Below, in pieces: positions 1 to 10,300 of a DNA stretch of 22,425 nucleotides. Numbering within the stretch: the stretch's first letter is position 1; each line of letters opens with the position of its first letter. Under the pieces are notes generated by a model. The model made no database searches, had not been told where the DNA came from, and saw nothing but the letters and a program-made list of their open reading frames with translations. This stretch comes from Elysia marginata (Eukaryota > Mollusca > Gastropoda > Plakobranchidae): NCBI GenBank assembly GCA_019649035.1, contig BMAT01011438.1, positions 80,813 through 103,237 on the forward strand. The letters are read 5' to 3'. Made by a program: the position numbers and the translations under genes.

Positions 1-1242
1 GATTTTCAGGCCTCACCGAGGCAGTTTTTGCTTGCCATTCTGAACACCTAATTCAAGCCCTGGAAGTCTTTCCAAGCCCTTGAGAAAACTACATACGGAA
101 ACATTAATTTCATATATTTGAAGGCTGATTTTCGTTTGGTACCGCTACACTCAATAATAGGTTTAGTGCAGTGTTGTGGTTAGGAACAATAGCGGTGTAC
201 GGAGGTTATAACCAACACACCCCAAGCATAGTCATAGATCCACATGTTAGTACAGTAGATGCTATATAACTTGGGTATATTTTAACAATCATTTATAAAC
301 ACATTGCAATGTTTAAAGGCAACTGATTTTTGGTAGGCCTACCGTCTTACTGATATCTGAATCGCAATTGCTCAGTCATACTGCACAGACCTAGAACTTA
401 GTCTACCCAGCAGACGACATATCTCAATGCCATCACCACTGTCACAGATAGAAAGTAGGCCTAGATCTAGACTTTAGGCTACAACACACACGAAATAGAT
501 GGTTTGCTTATATAAATGTTTTTTTCTATAAATTTTACTGATATTACTTTAAGATATATAGTAAAATAAAGATGACGATCACCCAACTTGAATTTATATT
601 GTCAAAAAGAGACAAAATGAAAAACATAGAAACTTTTCGCCTGCAAGTGCAATGGCTTCGTCAGTCACAGACATACTGAAGTGAAAACAAAAATACAGAA
701 GATATATGCAGGGTTCTCAAATGTTTTCAAAGGTTCTCGAGGGTTGAAAGAAAAAGCAGTACACCCAATAAGCAAAGTTTTAGAAGTCACATCAAACACA
801 CGGACAATATAGTCAGATCTAGGGAAATATGTTCCTGAAGCTGCATGAGCAGTTTCAATGCTCAGAAACAATCATATGATCATTGACAGTAATCTATACA
901 TTAAAAATGACCATAATAAAGTTTTAATGTAACAAACTTGTGCAAACGCAGAAGTCTAGACTTAGACTAATGAACTAATTGTTGAGAATCTATATATGCT
1001 TTTTAAAGCTTTAAAAGTAAGAATAATTTAAGGTGCCCTTTTCAGGTGACAATAATACCATTGTTTTAAACTTAAAGGTATAATCGTTTGGAAGTTTTTC
1101 CGTTCGTTTATAACCTGTGTCATAATAACTTGACCAAAGACTGCAAAAACTGCAAGATCTGGATGCAGGCCTGTGGCAGATGGATCACTGTTATCAATAG
1201 CTGCACTTAACTCTTTGGTTTTGTTTTTTTTTCCTGTTTAAG
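1..1242. other. Upstream sequence, no gene recognised
   Basis: AT-rich sequence with many in-frame stops on both strands. No conserved coding segment, CpG-rich core or clear TATA-initiator arrangement could be supported. It contains two copies of the palindrome TAGGCCTA (334-341 and 456-463). Since the first coding exon is preceded by a pyrimidine tract and AG, this stretch may be mostly the last part of a 5'UTR intron. One loose donor-like site (GTAAGA at 1017) was seen but has no supporting exon. Confidence 0.5.
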
Positions 1243-1321
1243 ATGGAGAATCTTTCACTTGTGGCCCAATTTGATGAAATCATGAGGAAATCCAAGGTTT
1301 TGGCAGCTGGATGTGAACCAG
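1243..1321 (+). CDS. RACGAP1: RACGAP1 exon 1 (first coding exon)
   Basis: Encodes residues 1-26 plus one base, beginning MENLSLVAQFDEIM. It is the start of the N-terminal region that leads into the coiled coil contacting the kinesin-6 partner MKLP1/KIF23. The ATG at 1243 is chosen because the joined exons 1-2 give the same distance to the LKHAR motif as human RACGAP1 (74 residues to its R). A pyrimidine tract and AAG lie directly before the ATG, so the exon probably has an acceptor at 1241-1242 and the 5'UTR lies in an upstream exon. The donor is CAG/GTAAAT. Confidence 0.88.
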
Positions 1322-4300
1322 GTAAATATTGGCTCTTAAATCTCGTCCCTCCTCTTCTAACTTTGATCACAAGTGATTCATCATTTGTTAATGACGTCAT
1401 TAATGAATAAATGTGTATTAAACTCTTTGTTATTGATGAAAGCAGAAACCTATTTCCTGCACATAATAAACGCTAAAGTAAATGTACCCTTGGAAATTAA
1501 CAGAAACGTATGTTGATTTAATTTTGCATTGAGTTATTAGACCAAAAAATGTTTTTTCATTACCAGCCTGCTGCCATCTTGAAGTTAAATGTTTTTAAGG
1601 CCCCGATATTGTCCACATAAAAATCATTTGTTTAATTGCTCCAATTTATATTAAAATTTACAGGGATGACGTTTTCGAATTATTTTCCACTGTTTTTAAG
1701 CCAGAGAAGCTGAACAAATTCACAAATTTGAACAAGATTGATCGCATCAACAATGAGAGTTCAGTGTCTCTAAGAACATTTGTTTTATAATTTGTGTGTG
1801 CAAGAACATAGCACCATGATTGTCAGTTATTTTCAGAAAATTGTAGTGGCTATTCCCTGACTCTAATGACTTTTGAACTGCTTGTCGTTGAAGTCTAATG
1901 TGTATATTTACTGTTTTCTTTTTTTTTTGCGTTGTTAGAATTCCTGGCTTTCGCCATGAACCAAGATGAAGCAAGGACAAAGTGGTTAGCTGCGGAACAG
2001 AGAAATGAAAGCTTGCAAGACAAGCTGAAGAGAATTGAAGCTGAAGCAGCTTCTCTTGAAACACAGCTCAAACACGCAAGGTGAACGGAATTTGCTTATT
2101 AGTTCATCACTTGATTGACTATCTTGGCAATAGCACTGTATGCGTTACCAAGCTTAATCCAAATTCCTTCTTGTCTTCAAAACTTTATGCAGGGATGGGC
2201 TTTCTCAGGATTAATCCTGAATTCAGGATATTTTTTTCCATTTTGAATAAGAAAAATCCTGATCTGAACATACACTATTCATCATTTCATATGAGAACAA
2301 AAATTTTTGCTTGTAAATTCCTAATGGAAAAACGAATCTTACTGTCGTATTGACTTTACGTATACTGTTTATAATGTGAATTGCATTAGCAGACTTTGAA
2401 ATAATGAATAGCTAAAGCAATGTATTATAATGTTCTGTTAAAAATTCTATATGATTTTAGAATTTGATGCATTTAAATAGCAAAAAAGTTTGTCTATTCT
2501 CATCCTCTAGAATGCAAGCAGAGTACGAGCTGCAGAGAAGGAAAAATGCCGAGCATGAGAAGGATGACATGGTATTTTTTTTTAAACTTTGCTTTCTTTT
2601 TTATGTATCAAATTTCTTTGCTGTGCAATTTCAAATCTACCAGGCAGTGTACACTTTCTGTTGTATCAGGGATGCATGTTTTCTGATTTTTGCTGGAATT
2701 CCGATCTTCTTTTTACAAGAATGAAGACTTAAATCTTAAAGAAAACCCTCCAAACTTAAGATTTAAGAAAAATCAAACACATCTTTTGGGTTGAACAGCT
2801 GTGTAGACCCTAGTAGGGTTGTATCAATAAAAGATTCCATAGGGGCAGTTGTTGATTATCAGTGCCAGGCAGAGCACGTCATAGATGTGTAAAAATTTTC
2901 ATGCTTTTTATATTGAAGCTTGCCAATTTTAGTCACATGCTTTTTCTTGAATACAGGATAAAATTATCCAAATTTTAAAATAAATTTATTACATTTTTAA
3001 AAACTTCTTTTGAGATGTGGCGCCCTTAACGTTTGCCTATTGATTCCTTGAAGGGCAGTGTGGTAGAGTGGTTAGCACGTTGGACTTGAGATCTGAAGAT
3101 TGTGGATTTGATTTCCGACCTTGCTTTATTGCAATTGACTTGGGAAAGCAATTTATCCTAACTTTCCCCAGTCCACCCTCCTTTAAAATGAGAACCCAGC
3201 TACAGGCAATTCTTGAATTTGTGATGTGTGCCTGCAACACTGTGCATATGGGTTAAAATGGCCTTCAAATGTACTGGTCTGCTGGGGCATTAGTGGCGCT
3301 GCTCTGTGATGACACAGTTAAGCTGAGTAACGAAGCCGAATTTCCCAATATGGATCAATATAGTGTATAAAATAAAATAAAAACAAAACTCCTTCAAATG
3401 ACACCATTTTGGTTGATCCTCCTAAATTAGGCCCATGTGGTGCTCACAGCTTTCACCTCAGTATCAATGGTTCTGCACCCCTGCAGTCATTGCATCATTG
3501 CCCTTGACTTGTGCACATGCATTGCATCAAGCAGGCCCTTTTTGTAGTATTGGTACATGTATTCTTGCTAGCTTGGGATCCTCTCATTTTCCTTGAAAAA
3601 AAAAAACTCACCTCAATGTTTACCTTTACTTAAAGAGATACAACAACAAATCACACCTGTGATTTCTCTACAAATGATTTCATCATTTTCTTTCAGTGGG
3701 TGGCCTTAATGAGAGTCTCAAGCTCTCAGGACAACAGCTGTCTTCTCTTTCCCTTTCTTGTCTTGCTTCCTTAGCTTTTTGTAACACATACACACACTCT
3801 CGCTCTTTCTCGCTATTTTACTAGATGTTCCTGCTCCCTCTCTGCCTGCGACTTTGTTAGCTCCTCCCTCTACTTTGCATCTATGGGAACATAAGCTTTC
3901 CTTTTTATCCCAACACACACATAGGCCCCACCCTTCCTTCTCTCTCTGAGTTTCTTTCTCTCAAAGTATCTTTCCCTTGACACTCCTGCTTTCTCTCTGC
4001 CAATGACCTTTTCTGCTTCTCTTTCTAAGCATCTATAAGAACATTGTCTTTCTTTTTCAAACCAACACACACACCCTCATAGTCATATCTCTCTCTCTCT
4101 CTTGAAGTTGTAAGTAGTTGGATAAACATGCTGAACTGAGACTGGTACATCTATAAGCCATGTATTTCGTTTTAAAATTAAAAATGATGTATAATCATAT
4201 GGAAGAGGAGGGTGGTAGTGTGAAGTTTGGGTTTTGAAAAGGCTTTAGTGAACTAGATCAATGATATTATAAAGGAATAACTGAGCCACATGTATATAAG

Positions 4301-7300
4301 GAAACAACCGTGCCACATGTTACTGCAATGTATGTTTTAATGGACTCTATGTCATTGATGCTTGTAGTCAGTGCTATTTTGACAAGGAAAATGTATTTTG
4401 ATAGTACTTTTGGTAAACCATTCTGTGACCTAGCATCTTTTGCAAGTAACCTCCTCGTGTATCAGACTTAGTCATTGCACATTTTTGTCTTTTTTAAAAC
4501 ATCTTCAAACCAGGCAAATCCACCTCAAAATGAAAATTTTAAGCGTTATCTACTTAATCTGTAAGTGCCCACACCCACAGTGAATCTTTTAATCTAAAAG
4601 TATATTTGTGAACAGTATCTATGCGCTGTGTATTCACCTATGTCATACTTACCCCTTCTTGATATTCTGTTACAATTTAAATTCTTTCCATGGCAGGACC
4701 GTCAAATTGGCGTCATTCGAGAGCTTCTAAGTGATAAAAACAGCAAGAGCGTACTGCATGAGACGGACAGAGACCGCCTGGCGGCCATCGCCAACAGTCA
4801 TCGCCAGAGTGTGAACAACTTGAACGCAACAAATGAAAGGTAGGAGTGAGACACTGAGGTGTCTCTTGGTATTATAAAAGTTTAATTTTTACTTCAAATT
4901 TGATCATTTTCGTACTCTAGTGCTTCTCATAATCAAAAGACCAAAAGCTAGAGGGAACGTGACTACAGACCCGCCAACATTACAACTTGCCTGTAATTTA
5001 TTATGGTGGCGCAAAAAAGTTACGGTTTATGGGGTAAAATTGCAGCGTATTGATCAACCCCAGGTAAAGGTTACTCATACTGTTTTGTTTTGTACCAAAA
5101 AAATCCAGTCTCAATATTGAAATGTCCGATGCAATGCTACCTCACGTAGGCCTACTTGTGAGATAAAGTTATCGATTAGTACATGTATGTTTAATACCAC
5201 CCAGTCGAGTAATTTGGAAGTGTGTTGTGTAGGCAGTGGCACTGTTTGTCCTTTCCCAGTACCCATTTCTGGATGGGCCTGCTTAAAAACCGCGTTAGAC
5301 CTCTCAGTCTCTCTTTCTCTCTCTTTCTATAAATTCCTCTGTCTCTCAAACTCCATTTTCTTTGACGTCGATACCTCTCTGTCTCTCACATTCTCATAAA
5401 TCTAATGTTAGATCTCTCTCTTTCTCTCTAACTCTTATTAGTCTTAATTTCTTTGCCATTCCTGATGCTCTTTGTCTTGGACTTTTTGATTGTCTTTCCC
5501 TTTATCCATCTCTGGATAGGCTTTTTAAAGATTATGTCAGCTCTTTCTTCCCTCCCCCTACCTTCCTCCCTCTTCCCCATTTCTTGTCCTTTTCTGCCCC
5601 CTGATGCCATCCCTGAACAAAAATATCAGCAATGAACAATATAATACTGTGAAGGTATTAGCTTCATGTTACTGAGGTCTTGCGACCAAAAACCTGGGCT
5701 ATTACTGTAATTTTATTAATTTAAACAAAAAATGGACATGACAGATTGCTTAAGAGTATGTAAGATTTGATAAAGTTGGCAACATACAATTGACCTGTGG
5801 TTTTGTTGTCTTTAAATCTGGCTAAAATTTAAGCAGGATGGTTATCAATGTTTTAATGTGTCGTAGCAGAGGCTTTTTGCAATGAGCGTGAAAAAATGAG
5901 TTGATTGGACCAATTCTGAATGGCAGCCCTGGACTTTTAAACATTACTGCGAGTAACACCGAGTATTACTGTGAAGTAAAATATAGGTTGGCAGGTCTGT
6001 GACTAATTTAAAAGAAGTGATTTTATCGAAGGAGTTGATAACACAACGCATTATATCCAGTTTTAAATATTTTGAGATTTTATGTAAAACTAACTTATTT
6101 TATTATTCTTTTTATTTCAAAGATACCACTTTCTCACATGTGGTCATTATATTGCTGGTGGCTGCTAATTTTCTGAGATAAAAATACAAAGACAAAGAAG
6201 CAATAATCCACAGTATTTGCCCCTTTCCTCAGAAATGGCTTATAATGTCTTTTGTTGTGAAACTCTTCAATTCCATTATCTATACTTGTACCAACGTTAA
6301 TTTCTTATCAGTCACAAGCATATTTAAATGATGAAAAACATTTATTCCTGAAAAGCTTTAATTTTGATTCTTTGGAACAAAAAAAAATGATGTCATTCTT
6401 GTAACATAATATGTTAGAGACACTTGTATCTTTTTGATCCTCAAGAGAATATCCTTTCATACTCTTATTCTTCAATTGAATGAAGAGAAAAAACTATCCA
6501 TGTGTCAGGCTCAATTCAAATGAATAGGGGTCATGATTTTGAGCAACCCACATCACACCTTAATCCATGATGGCGGCTCTAAATCTGTATATGTGTGTGT
6601 GTGTGTGACATGTCAGTAGACTAAACACCATCCTGGAGCAATCGGCTTCCTTCCTTGACCTGAGTTATGACAAGACAGGAGAAGACCTGCTGGAGGAATC
6701 CAGACTGCGCAGCGGCAAAAAGTTCAAGAAGCGACCTTCAGCCCCGCCCATGGAGGATGAGAAAAACGACACACCTCCAAAACGCTTCAGGGATGAGAAG
6801 GTGATTTTTGCAGAGTTCAAATGTCATATTTCTCATGTCATTGCTTCATGTAGTTATGGCTTTGCGCTGAGTGATGCCGTGTTCACATTAAAATTTTAAG
6901 AGGTTGATAGAACCATGACTAAGTTTTCATGTTTTAGGTATTTTGATGGCATTTGGAAGGAAAGAAAGTTCTATTGGCCAGAAACTGAATTTATTAGCAT
7001 ACATTACAACAGTGGTTTATTTTTGTTTTGTTTTTGTTCCTAAGCAAAAAAAATTTGCACCCCAAGCCACTATAACAATCATGTTGATGCTGTCAATATA
7101 GTGAAAAATTTATGCTCAACCATATTGTCTGTGTGCTTATTAAAAACACAACATAATGATAATAATACACCTGGTGAAGCGCACATGCTTAGCTTCGTTA
7201 GATGAGCTTATCTCAGATGGAGGTGAACATGAATGAGACAGTTTCTGCTTCCTGCTCACCTCACAAACTCTATCAAACCTTCTCACACACCCTGTCAATG

Positions 7301-10300
7301 TCATGAGGAGATAGATGCAAAGCACTTAACGTTAAGTTGGTCATGAGAAAAAAATTACCCTTGAAAGATAAAGGTTTGAACATCCCTTCCTCAAACACAT
7401 TCATTTTTCTCAGCGAATTCGAGAAATATGTTTTTTTACCATAGTTTTCAAAGTCTATTCTTGTGTGCAGTCTCTGTGGAAGTAGCTCAGGTTTTCAATT
7501 TCATTTTGACATACCTCTATCAACTCTCTTCCTTCCCTGCTATTTAAATCTGAGTTTACTTTTTGTGTAGCAGCTTTTAACAAGTGCAACTGTTGAGAGT
7601 CCTAACTGTCATATACTTTTTTGATGGCGAATGAATGGGCTTTGATGTGAAATGTTTTTTACTATAATATTACATCATATTACACAATTTGACCTACTTT
7701 TGTTACTAAAAGTAGACTTTTCACACCATTAAATCGGATAATGAAAAAAAGAACATTATTAAAAAAACTTCACTCGGGTCCAAATCAAATTTTTTAACTT
7801 TAAAAATCTCATTCTGGATTTTTAACAATTTTTCTAAAAAAAATGGACAATAACGATTTTTACCGTAATAACTACATTCAAGATGGCGTCAGGCTGGTAA
7901 CAACTAAACAACACTTGGAGTCTAATGACTCAATACAAATTGAAGCAAAATGTTTCTGTTGATTTCCGAGGGTATATTTAGCTTTTATTATTCATAGGAA
8001 ATAGATTCCTGCTTTCATTCAATGACAAACAGTTAATTTATTCTCTGGTGACTAGGGCCTGCAAGTTTTGCAAAGGAATTCAGGGGTTCAAAGTCCTGGA
8101 ACACACTCGATGCACTCATGTCAGTTGAAAAGCTGATAGCGATGTAAAAAGTAGTAGAGAAATCTATGCTAGTGAAATAGAGCAATGCCATCAAAAATTA
8201 AAGCTCAGAGCATAAGTTATTAATGCCTTCATTTAGAGTATCTCCATTTGCCTATGACACCTAAACTTTATCCCGTCATCTTAGGCGAAGGCTGTCTGTA
8301 TCACTGTATCAGAAATATTAAAACATGAAAAATTGACTTATTGTATACTGAAAGAGCGACAGTTCTTAGTTGAAATTGTTCAAAACGACCGCTGGGCTTT
8401 CCATATTTGAAACTTTTGCTTGAACAAGTTAGAAATCCAAGCCATCAACTTACCTAACTTTAATAAAACTTCTGTAAAAATGTGAGTTGTACTGTGTTGT
8501 TTCTTAGTATGAGTCTTCTTTCTCTCAGGACCCAAACAGTTCCATCGTGACGGCAACTATTACAATAGATGCAGCCGGCAAGCCAAGTGCCACTGTGGAG
8601 TCGAACATCCCAAAGCTGAATAAAAGTTTCAGTGAACCCTCCTTGGACAAGAGACAGAACGAGCATGGTAAGCTGTAGCTAACAGTAACAGTCAAACGAT
8701 CAAAGTTTGTTACAAGACTTGTGCCTAGCCCAAATCGGATGATAAACAAAGATTGGCTTTCATTCTAAATTTGCCCCTAGAAGCGTGTCACATATTGATT
8801 TTTGCATCAAAACTGCTGTTAACTTTAGTGCTAAAAATGAAATCCTGGTTTGTAGCGGACTGGTTTCAAGATAATTTTCTTAAAAAATAAACAGAGTAAA
8901 CCCTCTAAGTAATCATGGTTTGAGGTCATAGCTCTTGAGTAGAACATGTGTTAATTTGAGCAATTTTATGACAGTAAATCAATAAACTAGTCACATACTT
9001 ATTTTGACTATACAGTGAACCTCGAATTCAACAAACTCGGACTAACAAGACCTCTGACTCAATGAGGGACACATGAAGTCCTGTTTTGTTTTCCTCTTTG
9101 ACTCTATTATAAAACATGGGATCCAACAAGTACCAAGTTTTCCCAACCTCGGATTCATTGAGGGAAAAACGCTCATTCCTACACCAGTAAAATTACATCA
9201 GACTGCCGACCGAGTCTTTAGTACACTTCACAAGTTTCAACACTGGGAAGCTGATTCAAAGATATGCAAGTTTTCCAATTTTTGAACAGTTTTCCCTAGC
9301 CAAAAAAAAAACCCAAAAAATTTAAAAGTTAAGACTTAAGGAAAGCCCTCGAAACTTTAGTTTTATAGAAAATCAAACACTTCTTTTGTTCTGTACAGCT
9401 GTGTAGGCCCTTGTAGTGTAGTTGTATCTACAGTCGACCCCACTTAAGTCGACGCTGCATAAGTCAATTTTCAATCAAGTCGATCTTTTTCCTTGGCCCC
9501 TCCCCCTTCAGATAACAAAAATATAAGCACTAGCACATAGGCGATTTTCATATAAGTCGATCTAGAAAAGCTCATGCTGCAATAAATATGACGATATTCC
9601 TTAGCTCCGGTCCTTATGGACCACACTAAAGCTAGACAGATCGAGTCTACACCAGACCCATCACCGTATAAAGCTTCCAAGAGAACCTCGCGAGACAAAA
9701 ACCCGACCCAAGTCACCGTATAAGACTTCCCGAGAACCTTAGGAGACGTTAAACAACCTTGAAAGCAGGAGAAAATCAATCCCTAAGACCACACTCTTAC
9801 ACCAGTCTTTGTAATCGTCAGTGTTGAAAGGTCTACAGGTGTGGCAACGCGTAACCCACAAGACTAGGATAATTAAGTAAACAAAGTGTCTAGACAACAC
9901 GTCTCTTTCTGTCTGACTGGTCAAAGCTTCCTCCCTCCCACCCCTCTCTCACTATGAACAATCTAGCCTTGACATGCCAGGATTAGTGGCCCAGTGTGCG
10001 CCGCACAGCTGGAGCCATCTGGCCAGTGTAGGTGGGTGTCTGAGTGTCTGTACATGTACGCTCAGGTGGGTGTGATTCTGGAGGAATGTGTGATCTCTAT
10101 CCCTATCACACTGCAGTAATGTTAATCGCAATATGACTGGTCTCGTGTATTATCATAATTATGGAACACACGCTCTGTGTTCCAGATGCGTTATGCCTTA
10201 CATGATTGAATCTGACTGATAGAAGCCCCCCCCCCCCCCCCCATCCCATCTCCGGGATTCTCCCCAAAATGATACTGAAGCGAAACTGAAAGAATGAGAG

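Larger units (their letters stand above)
2572..4696 (+). other. RACGAP1 intron 3, repeat-bearing
   Basis: Phase-0 intron of 2.1 kb. It holds family B repeat copy 1 (2726-2827), a plus-strand tRNA-derived SINE (3053-3387) and a pyrimidine-rich degenerate tandem repeat (about 3718-4110). Nothing was recognised in 4110-4690 beyond AT-rich sequence leading to the TGGCAG acceptor. Confidence 0.8.

Noticed and set aside
2081..2353. 90-codon plus-strand frame directly after exon 2
   Set aside because: It begins at the exon 2 donor and runs through intron sequence. The composition is AT-driven and it resembles no family known to me.
3053..3125. tRNA gene on the plus strand
   Set aside because: The B box is degenerate and the sequence continues into a SINE body with an A-rich tail.
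3718..4070. Two minus-strand frames that resemble each other (both starting MCW)
   Set aside because: They are translations of neighbouring units of the pyrimidine-rich tandem repeat, lie in different frames, and look like low-complexity Arg/Lys/Glu sequence with no recognised domain.
5310..5420. CRISPR-like or regular short repeat array
   Set aside because: CTCTCT-type runs have no conserved repeat-spacer pattern, and the genome is eukaryotic.
9471..9924. Minus-strand frames of 102 and 61 codons in intron 6
   Set aside because: They overlap Tigger-like terminal sequence and have no conserved motif; judged chance.
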